Source: Bacteroidia bacterium
Lineage (GTDB): Bacteria; Bacteroidota; Bacteroidia; Bacteroidales; Azobacteroidaceae
Direction: 5' to 3'
Assembly: GCA_026000155.1 (NCBI GenBank)
Contig: BNYG01000001.1
Location: forward strand, 62,001-126,000
DNA length: 64,000 nucleotides
Positions 44,971-53,602 of the stretch are shown one piece after another. Every line of letters begins with the position of its first letter. Within the stretch, counting starts at the first letter, position 1. Below the pieces are notes generated by a model. That model was not told where the DNA came from. It was given only the letters and a program-made list of their open reading frames with translations, and did not search any database. The position numbers were made by a program, and so were the translations under genes.

Positions 44971-46077
44971 TTTTTTATAACTGATTACTGCCAAAATATT
45001 GAAAAAAACCACGAAACACAGCAACGCGCCGAGCTGTGAAGTCAATTGGCTGATATGACTGCCTTTGAGATACACCATACGCATGATTTCGACAAAATAC
45101 CGCAAGGGATTGAAGTGCGTAAAGACCTGCGCCCAATGCGGCATACTCGCAATCGGGGTAAACAATCCGCTGAGCAAAATCATGATAATCAAGAAAAAGA
45201 ACATCAAAAACATTGCTTGCTGAATGTTGGACGAATAATTGGAAATGACCAATCCCAAGCCGGAAACTACCAAAATATACACCAAAGCGGAAATATAAAT
45301 CGTCAACAGATTGCCTGCGGGCGTCAAACCATATACCAGCGCCGCCAAAAGCATATAAACGCTCATAATCACAAAACCCATGATCCAATTGGGAATGAGT
45401 TTGGAGAGAATAAATGCGATTTTGCTGACCGGTGTCACATTGATTTGTTCGATAGTTCCCCTTTCTTTTTCGCTTACAATATTTAAAGTCGGCAAAAATC
45501 CGCAAATAATGGTCAGCAACATCACCAGCAATGCCGGTATCATAAAAATTTTGTAATCATTGTAGGGATTGAAACGGGATTGCGTAGTAATGTTGATGAT
45601 GGAGGCGTGGGCGGGCGTGGGTAGGGGCGTATTCGATACGCCCCTGCATTCGTTGGCAAAATCCCGCACAATATTGTTCATATAGCCCGAACCTAATCCG
45701 CCTTTCATTATATTAACGGCATTTGCAGCAATTCGCACAGTGGCGGCTCCCTGTGTCAATAATTCTTTTTCAAAATCCGGTTGAATCGCGAGAATAATAT
45801 CCGCTTGTTCTTCTTCCACCAGAATTAAGGCATCGTCGTAAGAAGTCGTTACGTTTTGCAGATGAAAATACGAAGATGCTGCAATTTTTTCCGTCAACCG
45901 GCGAGAGAGTGTACTGTGGTCGTTATCCACCAGCGCCACTTTCATATCCGTAATTTCCTGATTGGCTGCCCACGGGAACACCAGAATAACCATTAACGGC
46001 AACACCAACAAGATTTTCGGAATAAATGAATTCCGGAAAATCTGTTTGAACTCCTTTTGTATTAAGTACTTTAACAT
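44962..46077 (-). CDS. ABC-2 type transporter permease A
   Basis: A 371-aa inner membrane permease of the ABC-2 (YhhJ/YbhS-like) class: one N-terminal helix (IPKILLVLPLMVILVFPWA), a large periplasmic loop (about 40-170), then five helices including ALLVMLLTIICGFLPTLNI and the ABC-2 signature region ERGTIEQINVTPVSKIAFILSKLIPNW. The periplasmic loop contains residues CRGVSNTPL encoded by a palindrome at 45624-45644. It is the last gene of an efflux operon and is separated from permease B by an interspersed repeat. Confidence 0.88.
   Translation of the reverse strand: MLKYLIQKEFKQIFRNSFIPKILLVLPLMVILVFPWAANQEITDMKVALVDNDHSTLSRRLTEKIAASSYFHLQNVTTSYDDALILVEEEQADIILAIQPDFEKELLTQGAATVRIAANAVNIMKGGLGSGYMNNIVRDFANECRGVSNTPLPTPAHASIINITTQSRFNPYNDYKIFMIPALLVMLLTIICGFLPTLNIVSEKERGTIEQINVTPVSKIAFILSKLIPNWIMGFVIMSVYMLLAALVYGLTPAGNLLTIYISALVYILVVSGLGLVISNYSSNIQQAMFLMFFFLIIMILLSGLFTPIASMPHWAQVFTHFNPLRYFVEIMRMVYLKGSHISQLTSQLGALLCFVVFFNILAVISYKKSS
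45624..45644. repeat. in-frame palindrome in permease A
   Basis: GGGGCGTAT TCG ATACGCCCC, flanked by GTA and TGC; 9-bp perfect arms. It encodes about residues 145-151 in the periplasmic loop. Confidence 0.75.
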
Positions 46078-46088
46078 ATTCTTTTTTT

Positions 46089-46177
46089 ATGGAACGCGGA
46101 TGACACGGATTAGGCGGATAATCGCGGATTTATTTTATCGGCGTAAATCCGCCTAATCCGTGTCATCCGCGTTCCAT
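46089..46177. repeat. interspersed palindromic repeat, copy B
   Basis: An 89-bp element with perfect 31-bp inverted arms (46089-46119 and 46147-46177), the same family as 3297-3392. It fills the gap between the two permease genes of the efflux operon and would form a strong hairpin in the operon mRNA. Confidence 0.9.
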
Positions 46178-46178
46178 C

Positions 46179-47327
46179 TCATTCCAATCGTGTTTTAAAT
46201 TTCTTCAAACTAATCCCCAATATCACAACTATCATACCAATCAAAACCGACATTTCCGTCCAAATATGTTGCACACTCGCACCTTCAATCATAATTTTGC
46301 GCACACCGGCAATGTACCAGCGAGCCGGAATGATGCACGAAACCCACTGCAAAACCGGCGGCATACTTGCGATTGGAAAAATCATACCGGACAATATCAT
46401 AAACGGCATCATCAAGCCCATACCGGACGCCAGCAACGCGGCCACTTGCGTATTGACCAAAGTGGAAATCAACAATCCCAATGCCAAGGCTACAATAATA
46501 TACACCAACGAAAAAATATTGAGCCACAACAGATTACCGACAATCGGAACGTGCAACACAAACACCGACATCAACAAAATCAGGATCAAAGTAAACCATG
46601 AAATAATGAAATACGGCACCATTTTGGAAATCACAATATACATCGGTTTCATCGGTGAAGCCAGCAGCACTTCCATCGTTCCGGTCTCTTTTTCACGCAC
46701 GATGGCAATGGAAGTCATCATCGCACAAATCAGAATAAACACCAAACCCATCAATCCCGGCACAAAATTATAGGAACTCTGCATTTCCGGATTGTAGAGC
46801 ATTTGAATTTGCGGAATAATCATTGTAGGGACAGGGCGCGCCCTGTCCCTACCCAACAATTCCTGTTGATAATCACCCAAAATATTCGCTGCATACGAAG
46901 TTGCCACCAGTCCTTGATTGGGGTCGGAAGCATCGGCAATCAATTGCACCGCTGCCCCATCTTTGTCATTGCGGGCTTGACCCGCAATCCCCCCATTGTG
47001 ATACAAATTCTCATTAAAATGCTCACTAAACACCACAGCAAAAGCGATTTTTCCTTCCTTAAATAACCGGTCAATATCTTCGGGACTTTGCAATAGTTGC
47101 ACTACATCGAAATATTCACTGGCATCCAAACGTTGAATAATTTGTTGGGTAGAAATATCGTTAGATGGATCATAAACGGCAGTTTTCACGTTTTTTACTT
47201 CCGTGCTGACCGCAAAACCGATAATCAGAATTTGTGCGATGGGTATTCCGATGATAAGCATGATGGTTCGCACATCCCGGAAGATGTGATGAAATTCTTT
47301 TTTTATGAATGCTAAAAATTGTTTCAT
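46179..47327 (-). CDS. ABC-2 type transporter permease B
   Basis: A 382-aa permease with the same plan as permease A: N-terminal helix (VRTIMLIIGIPIAQILIIGFAV), long periplasmic loop (about 40-180), then five helices with the ABC-2 segment KETGTMEVLLASPMKPMYIVISKMVPYF. Two loop segments look foreign: [10 protein letters not shown] (about residues 111-120) and RDRARPVP (about 160-167), each encoded by a palindrome. Its start overlaps the upstream ATPase gene by 4 nt. Confidence 0.9.
   Translation of the reverse strand: MKQFLAFIKKEFHHIFRDVRTIMLIIGIPIAQILIIGFAVSTEVKNVKTAVYDPSNDISTQQIIQRLDASEYFDVVQLLQSPEDIDRLFKEGKIAFAVVFSEHFNENLYHNGGIAGQARNDKDGAAVQLIADASDPNQGLVATSYAANILGDYQQELLGRDRARPVPTMIIPQIQMLYNPEMQSSYNFVPGLMGLVFILICAMMTSIAIVREKETGTMEVLLASPMKPMYIVISKMVPYFIISWFTLILILLMSVFVLHVPIVGNLLWLNIFSLVYIIVALALGLLISTLVNTQVAALLASGMGLMMPFMILSGMIFPIASMPPVLQWVSCIIPARWYIAGVRKIMIEGASVQHIWTEMSVLIGMIVVILGISLKKFKTRLE
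46825..46852. repeat. in-frame palindrome in permease B (1)
   Basis: A perfect 28-bp palindrome (GTAGGGACAGGGCG and its complement, no loop) inside the coding sequence, encoding part of GRDRARPVPT in the periplasmic loop. Confidence 0.85.
46966..46993. repeat. in-frame palindrome in permease B (2)
   Basis: ATTGCGGG CTTGA CCCGCAAT with flanking TC and CCCC. It equals one arm of the 91-bp element at 14418-14508 and encodes GIAGQARND. Confidence 0.8.
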
Positions 47328-48058
47328 GACCGTACTGCTTTCCTTGCCAATTTCCTAAAAACCTCATCCATATTCTCTGCCTGGAATTGCTTCCGCAAAT
47401 TCGCCGGCGTGTCTAAAGCATCTATCCGTCCGTCCACCATAATAGAAACACGGTTACAATATTCTGCCTCATCCATATAATGTGTCGTCACGAAAATCGT
47501 GATGCCTCGTCCGGCTGCCTCGTAAATCAATTCCCAAAACTGACGGCGGGTAATCGGGTCAACGCCTCCGGTCGGCTCGTCCAAAAATACGATTTGCGGC
47601 TCGTGAAATATCGCTACCGAAAATGCTAATTTTTGTTTCCAGCCCAAGGGCAATTCTTTGACCAAGGTATTTTTTTCTGCCGACAAACCGAGTTGAGCCA
47701 AAGTTTCGTCGATTTTCGGATTTATCAGTTTATCCTTTACTCCGTAAATCCCGGCATACAAACGCATATTCTCCCCTACTCGCAAATCTTCATACAAGGA
47801 AAATTTTTGACTCATGTAGCCGATATTTTTCTTCACTTGCTCGGATTGTTTGGCAATGTCGTAGCCTGCCACCAATCCTTGTCCGGAAGTCGGTTTGCTC
47901 AATCCGCACAACATCCGCATGGCAGTGGTTTTTCCGGCTCCGTTCGCGCCGAGAAAGCCGAAAATTTCACCTTTTGCCACCGAGAAACCGATATGATCGA
48001 CAGCGGTAAAATCACCGAATTTCTTGGTCAAATCGCGGGTTTCAATAACGGTATTCAT
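47324..48058 (-). CDS. ABC transporter ATP-binding protein 2
   Basis: A 244-aa ATPase of the drug-export (YbhF/CcmA-like) group: Walker A GANGAGKTTAMRML, Q-loop YMSQKFSLYEDL, Walker B VFLDEPTGGVDP, H-loop VTTHYMDEAEYC. The signature is degenerate (LPLGWKQKLA instead of LSGGQ), which is usual for one half of such pairs. Start at MNTVIET; its ATG overlaps the upstream ATPase stop (ATGA). Confidence 0.93.
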   Translation of the reverse strand: MNTVIETRDLTKKFGDFTAVDHIGFSVAKGEIFGFLGANGAGKTTAMRMLCGLSKPTSGQGLVAGYDIAKQSEQVKKNIGYMSQKFSLYEDLRVGENMRLYAGIYGVKDKLINPKIDETLAQLGLSAEKNTLVKELPLGWKQKLAFSVAIFHEPQIVFLDEPTGGVDPITRRQFWELIYEAAGRGITIFVTTHYMDEAEYCNRVSIMVDGRIDALDTPANLRKQFQAENMDEVFRKLARKAVRS

Positions 48059-48945
48059 ACGCGATTCATTAAAGCGATGAAACAATCTTCTATCGTGGGG
48101 GTGATTTCTTGTAGGGGCAAATCATTATTTGCCCTTGCAGCATCATTTTTAAACGTTACGTGCAAATATTCACCAAACATAAATACCGATTCTATGTCCG
48201 GATTTTTACGCAATTGTGTCAATTGTAGAGACGCAATATTTTGCGTCTCTACGATTGGCATCCGATACAATTTTTTTGGAAATTGCGTAACAATCTCTTC
48301 CGGCGTATCTATTGACAAAATTTCACCGTGCTGAATTAAGGCAATGCGGTCGCAGAGATTCGCCTCGTCCATATATGGTGTGGAAACGACTATTGTAATG
48401 CCTTCGTTTTTCAATTGCCGCAACATTTCCCAAAATTCCTTGCGGGAAACCGGATCTACACCGGTGGTTGGCTCGTCCAAAAACAATACCTCCGGTTTAT
48501 GTATAAGGGCGCAGGACAATGCCAATTTTTGTTTCATTCCACCGGATAATTTGCCTGCCCGGCGATTTTTGAACGGCTCAATCTGGCTGTAAATGGGTTT
48601 CACAAGCTTGTAATTTTCTTCTACGGTCGTATTGAAAATGGTGGCGAAAAACTTTAGATTTTCTTCCACCGTCAAATCGGGATATAACGAAAATTTGCCC
48701 GGCATATAACCGATATGATTGCGTAATTCCTTGTAATCCTTGACAATATCCAATCCTGCCACCGAGCCTGTTCCCGAATCCGCCAACAATAAAGAGGTCA
48801 AAATGCGAAACAGCGTAGTTTTTCCGGCACCATCCGGACCTATCAATCCAAACAATTCGCCGTCCTGCACTTCAAAACTGATGTTTTTGAGTGCGTGAAC
48901 TTCGCCATAGCTTTTGTTAAGCAAATTACAATTTAATTTCCCCAT
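48055..48945 (-). CDS. ABC transporter ATP-binding protein 1
   Basis: A 296-aa ATPase: Walker A GPDGAGKTTLFRIL, signature LSGGMKQKLALSCAL, Walker B LFLDEPTTGVDP, switch region VSTPYMDEANLC (His of the H-loop replaced by Pro: TPYMDEA instead of THYMDEA). The C-terminal ~70 residues contain two palindrome-encoded inserts, VETQNIASLQ (about 231-240) and ARANNDLPLQ (about 269-278). It pairs with ATPase 2 and overlaps the HlyD-like gene by 20 bp. Confidence 0.93.
   Translation of the reverse strand: MGKLNCNLLNKSYGEVHALKNISFEVQDGELFGLIGPDGAGKTTLFRILTSLLLADSGTGSVAGLDIVKDYKELRNHIGYMPGKFSLYPDLTVEENLKFFATIFNTTVEENYKLVKPIYSQIEPFKNRRAGKLSGGMKQKLALSCALIHKPEVLFLDEPTTGVDPVSRKEFWEMLRQLKNEGITIVVSTPYMDEANLCDRIALIQHGEILSIDTPEEIVTQFPKKLYRMPIVETQNIASLQLTQLRKNPDIESVFMFGEYLHVTFKNDAARANNDLPLQEITPTIEDCFIALMNRV
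48111..48138. repeat. in-frame palindrome in ATPase 1 (1)
   Basis: GTAGGGGCAAAT CATT ATTTGCCCTTGC; 8-bp perfect inner arms. It encodes ARANNDLPL near the C-terminus. Confidence 0.75.
48225..48252. repeat. in-frame palindrome in ATPase 1 (2)
   Basis: GTAGAGACGCAA TATT TTGCGTCTCTAC, 12-bp perfect arms; same arm family as the intergenic palindrome at 5829-5859. It encodes VETQNIASLQ. Confidence 0.85.
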
Positions 48946-49822
48946 ACATCCCTATTTTGAGATACCCATCGTTTTTGACCGCGATTTTCACGGCATATAC
49001 CAAATTAGCACGTTCGTTTTTTGTCAATACTGTGCGTGGTGTAAATTCCGCTTTATCGGCAATCCACGTGATCATTCCTTTATATTCCGTCATTTCTTTT
49101 TTGCCGAAATCGGTGAAAACCGACACTTCCTGATTCAGTTTCAATTGAGTTAATTGGTCGGCGGTAATGTAAGCCCGTAAATAAACATGCTCCATATCCG
49201 CTACTTTGAACAGAGCTTTTCCCTGCACGGCCAATTCCCCTTCTTCGGCATATTTCGACAAAACGACTCCGGTGAGCGGACTGGAAATAATGCTTCTGTT
49301 AATCAAATCATTGATTTGCTCTACTTGAATATACAGTCCGGATACTTCAGCCGAAAGACTGCTGTTGGTATTTTGCAGCGTTTCCGTCTGCGCCGTCAAT
49401 TGTTTTTGCAAGACATCAATCGACGATTGGATATCATCTACTTGCTTTTGGGTCGCCGCATTGGATTGAACCAAATTCCGGAAACGCGCCAGTTCCGTTT
49501 GTTGCTTCGCAATCTGTTGTTTCAGGGAGGCTATCTGCAACGAAACATTGTAGGTCCGGCTATCTACGGCTTTCATGCCTGCCAATAATTGCTTTTTCTT
49601 CAAATACAATTGCACCGTATCAATCCAGCCGACTTCTTTGCCGGCTTCCAAAGTTTGTCCTTCCGTAAGATCCAATTGCAGGATTTGTCCGGATGCCTGA
49701 GCAGAAACCAGTACTTCGGTAGCTTCAAAAGTGCCCGATGCATCGTAATTCCCTTTTTTGTTTCCACAACTGATGAACAGGAGTAAAGTTGTGAATAGAA
49801 TAATGGCTTTTAATGTTTTCAT
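48926..49822 (-). CDS. HlyD-family periplasmic adaptor lipoprotein
   Basis: A 298-aa membrane fusion protein bridging the ABC permeases and the TolC-like channel. Lipobox LFISC at the N-terminus; lipoyl half-motifs (EVLVSAQASGQILQLDLTEGQTLEAGKEVGWID and ISSPLTGVVLSKYAEEGELAVQG in two parts) enclose a coiled-coil hairpin at about 80-165 (LKQQIAKQQTELARFRNLVQ). The C-terminus forms the beta-barrel part. YbhG-like in order and size. Confidence 0.9.
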   Translation of the reverse strand: MKTLKAIILFTTLLLFISCGNKKGNYDASGTFEATEVLVSAQASGQILQLDLTEGQTLEAGKEVGWIDTVQLYLKKKQLLAGMKAVDSRTYNVSLQIASLKQQIAKQQTELARFRNLVQSNAATQKQVDDIQSSIDVLQKQLTAQTETLQNTNSSLSAEVSGLYIQVEQINDLINRSIISSPLTGVVLSKYAEEGELAVQGKALFKVADMEHVYLRAYITADQLTQLKLNQEVSVFTDFGKKEMTEYKGMITWIADKAEFTPRTVLTKNERANLVYAVKIAVKNDGYLKIGMYGEIKL

Positions 49823-49823
49823 A

Positions 49824-51095
49824 TTAATTATTTGTCGTATTTTTCAAATTATAAATCGCAATTAATAAATCTATTTCGTGCGCGGCTTTGGTTTGCCTGG
49901 CCGAATTTTCACGGCTCACTTCCTGCATCAGGTCGGTGACCGTCAGGGTGCCGTTGGCAACTTTTGCCTCCGCTGATTTTCGGATATTTTCGCGTAAAGC
50001 AATGATTTCATCGTCATATTTCATCATTTCCTTCAAGCGTTTAATATCCTGATTTTCGCGGGTAACGGCTAAATTCACATTGTACAGGAAAACATCTTTT
50101 TGCGTATTAACTGTATTTTTGTTCACTTCAATTTTTTGCATATCATTCTTTTGCGTGTAAAGGGCGCCAAAATTCCAGGTTAAACGAATACCGCCGATAT
50201 AAAAAGGTCCGAATTCGTTCGACAACATATTCAATCCCGGACGACCGATGCCGCCTTGCAAAAATAATCCGACTTTAGGCATATAAGCCGATTGAATCAG
50301 GTCTTTTTGTGTATCAAACAACCGGTTCTGCGCTTCAAACAACTGCATTTCCGGACGGTTAATTTCCGATGAAATCAGGCTTTTTTCGTATAAAGCGACT
50401 GCATCCGGATGTTCAAGACTGACGTCGCCGGACAATTTTTCACCCATCATCATCGCAAGCATTTCTACAAAAGCCTGCCGGGTCGATTGGATTTGTGTAC
50501 TGACTTGCCGGGCATTCAATTGTTCCACTTTCACGGCATCCAAATCCGCTTGGTTGGCCATGCCGTTTTCGATATAACTCGCTACGGTCGTATAATTCCG
50601 TTGAAGCTGGTCTTGCAGGATTTGGTTGAGTTCCAATTGCGCATCGAACATTAAAATGCCGAAAAACAATTGGTTAACCCTATCTTCCAAGGCATAGATT
50701 TCCACGTCCACCTGTTTGCTTTCCACTTCCGAACCGGCTTCCGTCAGTTTCTTTTGCGAACGGACAGCGCCGCCGTCCCATATAATTTGACTCGCTTCGA
50801 GAGTCGCCTGATATTGGTCTTTTTTCAGACTTGGAATCTCAATTCCCGGAAGGGAAAGCGGAAGAGAAGTTACTTCCGATTGGTAAGTAGCACGTGCATT
50901 GAATTGGAATTGAGGCAAATACGCTTTCGAAGCATTCGACAGGTTATATGCTGTAGATTGCTCGATCAAGTTGTATTTCCGTATCAATGGATAATTCTCC
51001 TTCGCCTTTTGTTGGCAATCGTCAATCGTCCATTGAGCAAATGCGACCGGTACAAATCCTAACAAAAACACGATGAAAAGGGTTATTTTTCTCAT
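49824..51095 (-). CDS. TolC-family outer membrane efflux protein
   Basis: A 423-aa outer membrane channel subunit with a signal peptide (to about FAQ, residue 20) and the TolC duplication: two helical hairpins (YNLSNASKAYLPQFQFNARATYQ; VEQLNARQVSTQIQSTRQAFVEM; IQSAYMPKVGLFLQGGIG; ENIRKSAEAKVANGTLTVTDLMQE). It sits between the TetR gene (4-bp overlap) and the HlyD-like gene (1 bp apart), so the complete tripartite pump is encoded together. Confidence 0.92.
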   Translation of the reverse strand: MRKITLFIVFLLGFVPVAFAQWTIDDCQQKAKENYPLIRKYNLIEQSTAYNLSNASKAYLPQFQFNARATYQSEVTSLPLSLPGIEIPSLKKDQYQATLEASQIIWDGGAVRSQKKLTEAGSEVESKQVDVEIYALEDRVNQLFFGILMFDAQLELNQILQDQLQRNYTTVASYIENGMANQADLDAVKVEQLNARQVSTQIQSTRQAFVEMLAMMMGEKLSGDVSLEHPDAVALYEKSLISSEINRPEMQLFEAQNRLFDTQKDLIQSAYMPKVGLFLQGGIGRPGLNMLSNEFGPFYIGGIRLTWNFGALYTQKNDMQKIEVNKNTVNTQKDVFLYNVNLAVTRENQDIKRLKEMMKYDDEIIALRENIRKSAEAKVANGTLTVTDLMQEVSRENSARQTKAAHEIDLLIAIYNLKNTTNN

Positions 51096-51712
51096 ATTTT
51101 TAAACTGTTGATGATTATTTCCACATTATTTTTCTTTCTTGCTTCCAGGAAATTTTTGTACTGTTCATTCGTGATATCTGCCTGATTGTCGAAAATCGCT
51201 TGAGCAGCCACGAAAGCAAAGATATTCAAAGAAGCGATATTCAATAACAAATCCTGCGCTTGCATGGGACGGATATTTCCTTGACTTTCCTCTTCGTTGA
51301 TGGCTTGTCTCATCCGTTTCAATATTTCCATTCCCAAGGGAAGCGCTTTTTGAAGAATTAAATCTTTCCGCTCCTTATCCTGAATAATTTCCCGCAAAAC
51401 GAACAGAGGCAGTCCCGGTTGTTGAGTCAGGAAATCGAAATGCGTTTCAATACCTATTTTCAGTTTTTCAAAAAAAGGAAGTTCCCGGTCGAAAGCCTGA
51501 ACAAAAAATCCCAGGAGCTGGGCCGCTTTTTGTTCAAATATCCGATTGAAAAGACTCTCCTTGCTCCGGAAATAATAATGCAGCATCGCATGATTGACAC
51601 CCGCGGCTTCTGCAATTTCCACGCATCGGGTAGCGGAATATCCTTTTTCAATAAAGACTCTTTCGGCAGCTTCCAGAATGGTTTGTTCCGTATTCACTTG
51701 CTTTAACTCCAT
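51092..51712 (-). CDS. TetR-family transcriptional regulator
   Basis: A 206-aa repressor heading the efflux operon. The N-terminal helix-turn-helix reads ILEAAERVFIEKGYSATRCVEIAEAAGVNHAMLHYYFRSKESLF (in one continuous domain, residues about 12-55); the C-terminal helical domain would bind the inducer. A promoter and a palindromic operator lie just upstream, so autorepression is likely. Confidence 0.92.
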   Translation of the reverse strand: MELKQVNTEQTILEAAERVFIEKGYSATRCVEIAEAAGVNHAMLHYYFRSKESLFNRIFEQKAAQLLGFFVQAFDRELPFFEKLKIGIETHFDFLTQQPGLPLFVLREIIQDKERKDLILQKALPLGMEILKRMRQAINEEESQGNIRPMQAQDLLLNIASLNIFAFVAAQAIFDNQADITNEQYKNFLEARKKNNVEIIINSLKI

Positions 51713-51729
51713 TGTTTAATAATTTAGTT

Positions 51730-51782
51730 TAACAATTCTGTTAGTTTTGGACAAAAGTAAAATAAAAAAAGATATAATGCAA
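51730..51782 (-). promoter_or_regulatory. efflux operon promoter and TetR operator candidate
   Basis: Minus-strand TTG (complement of 51780-51782), 20-nt spacer, -7 box TACTTTTG (complement of 51752-51759). The palindrome TAACA ATTC TGTTA (51730-51743) lies just downstream of the predicted start near 51747, ideal for repression. Confidence 0.6.
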
Positions 51783-51862
51783 ATTTTTCAGTAGGGAAAT
51801 AATGTCAATAGAAATAAATTGTTTTTGGGTTGCTGTTTCAGCTTGTTTAGGTTTTTTTGATT

Positions 51863-51952
51863 TGGCGGAAAGTGAGGGATTCGAACCCCCGGTACAGTTA
51901 CCCGTACACCGCATTTCGAGTGCGGCCCGATCGACCACTCCGGCAACTTTCC
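51863..51952 (-). tRNA. tRNA-Ser (anticodon CGA)
   Basis: Type II tRNA of about 87 nt plus encoded CCA (complement of 51863-51865). The acceptor stem GGAAAGT pairs with ACTTTCC, the anticodon loop is CTCGAAA (CGA), and a long variable arm (GTACGGGTAACTGTAC) precedes the GGTTCGAATCC T arm. Discriminator G as expected for serine. Confidence 0.95.
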
Positions 51953-52050
51953 TTTCTTTTGGATCGACTTGGTAAATAAAAAACAAAATTACACTTTATT
52001 TTTTAATAAATGGCGATGTGGAAATAGAAATTTTTATATAAATTTGCAGT

Positions 52051-52512
52051 ATGAATTCGAGAGTGTATGAACAGGTACTGCATCGACTGGCTGCTTATTG
52101 CAGTCGAGGGGAGAGGTGCATTTCCGACCTTCGCCGGAAAATGACCCTTTGGGAACTTACGGAGAATGATCAGTCGAGTGTTATCATACATTTACAAAAT
52201 GAGCACTTCTTCGATGAAAAGCGGTTTTGCCGGGCGTATATCAATGATAAATCCAAATACGATCATTGGGGAATCAACAAAATCAAATACGAACTGGCGA
52301 AAAAACAGATTTCTGAGTCACTCATCCGGGAAGTTTTAGCCGAAATGGATTTCACAAGCGACCTCAAACAGTTGCACCAATTATTGGAAACCAAAAGAAA
52401 GTCGGTGAAAGGAGACAGTGAGTACGAAATCAATCAGAAACTGAAACGCTTCGCTATCGGGAAAGGATTCCCTCTGGACGAAATTGAAGCTGCTCTCAAT
52501 TTTAATCCTTGA
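52051..52512 (+). CDS. recX: regulatory protein RecX
   Basis: A 153-aa RecA modulator with three RecX repeats of three-helix type: LHRLAAYCSRGERCISDLRRKM, DEKRFCRAYINDKSKYDHWGINKIKYELAKK and the C-terminal KLKRFAIGKGFPLDEIEAAL. The -7 box TAAATTTG at 52039-52046 ends 4 nt before the ATG, so it is probably leaderless. Its 3' end overlaps the convergent phosphatase gene by 11 bp. Confidence 0.88.
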   Translation: MNSRVYEQVLHRLAAYCSRGERCISDLRRKMTLWELTENDQSSVIIHLQNEHFFDEKRFCRAYINDKSKYDHWGINKIKYELAKKQISESLIREVLAEMDFTSDLKQLHQLLETKRKSVKGDSEYEINQKLKRFAIGKGFPLDEIEAALNFNP

Positions 52513-53602
52513 ATTGCAAGTAAGTCCACACCGGATAATGATCGGAAGTTTTCAATTTCCCTACGGTACAATTATAAGATTTCATATTTTTACTATGGAA
52601 AATATAATCGATCCGGAATAAAAACCGGTTGGTATTAAAACTGATACCCATGCCGTTGCCGCTTTCAACAAAAGAATCCGTCAAATCACCTTTTATCGTA
52701 TGCCGCGCATACGAAATCGGTGTGTCGTTGAAATCGCCGCAAACAATGATGTAGGGATTCTTACTTTCCCGGATGACATTGGAGATGATTTTTGCCTGTT
52801 TCGCCCTTTTTTTGAAAGACGGTGTCAAACGTTGATGCATCAGGTGGGTAAATGCTTCCAATTTTTGAGTGTCCGGTTCTTTAGTCAGCTTGTAGTATTC
52901 CGACCGGTCGTCGGGTGAAAGATGATTCGATTCCAAATGATTGTTAATGAGCGTAACGGTTCTTCCTTTGATATTCAATTCCGCAATAAACGAACCGTTA
53001 AATGCACTTTCCACCGGAATTTTTTCTGCCGATAGAATCGGATATTTAGAAAAAATCGCTAATCCCGGACTTCCGATATAATAATACGGAGTCGCTTTCA
53101 AAGCTTGTTGTATAACCACATCCGTAAGTTTTTGCGCAGGCAAATATTCCTGAAAACATACAATATCCGGATCTTGTTCGATCACGTATTGCAAAATCGG
53201 ATTGGGATGTTCTTGGGTATGCTGTGTTATATCTCCAAATCGCATTACATTGTAAGTCAAAAACTTAATGCAATCTTCCGGCACCTCTTTCGTTTTACCG
53301 TGAACAGGGAAATACGTATGGATAGAACCCCAACAAATGACTAATACCACAAACGTCACCAGCGCTTGTTTTCCTTTTTTAAATAGCAACCAAAAGAGAA
53401 GAAACAGACCGTTAAAAGCCAAAATGAAAGGGAAAAATAATCCGAGAAAAGGGATATAGGAATTCGTAAGGGGAGAAATCCGGTCTGAAAAAGCAGAAAT
53501 AAGCAGGACAACAAGCCCCACCCCACCCATGACGGTAAGGATGCGCCAAAAAAATTGCTTTATCCAGTTACTTGCTTGCGTTAAATAATGTCTTTTTTTC
53601 AT
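52502..53602 (-). CDS. endonuclease/exonuclease/phosphatase family membrane protein
   Basis: A 366-aa protein with three N-terminal membrane helices (WRILTVMGGVGLVVLLISAF; SYIPFLGLFFPFILAFNGLF; ALVTFVVLVICWGSI) and a periplasm-facing EEP domain: LTYNVMRFGD, DIVCFQEYL (Glu), NNHLESNHLS, VCGDFNDTP and SDHYPVWTYL (Asp-His). The substrate is unknown (nucleic acid or phospholipid). It follows two rhomboid genes with a 35-bp overlap, a conserved Bacteroidales arrangement. Confidence 0.85.
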   Translation of the reverse strand: MKKRHYLTQASNWIKQFFWRILTVMGGVGLVVLLISAFSDRISPLTNSYIPFLGLFFPFILAFNGLFLLFWLLFKKGKQALVTFVVLVICWGSIHTYFPVHGKTKEVPEDCIKFLTYNVMRFGDITQHTQEHPNPILQYVIEQDPDIVCFQEYLPAQKLTDVVIQQALKATPYYYIGSPGLAIFSKYPILSAEKIPVESAFNGSFIAELNIKGRTVTLINNHLESNHLSPDDRSEYYKLTKEPDTQKLEAFTHLMHQRLTPSFKKRAKQAKIISNVIRESKNPYIIVCGDFNDTPISYARHTIKGDLTDSFVESGNGMGISFNTNRFLFRIDYIFHSKNMKSYNCTVGKLKTSDHYPVWTYLQFKD

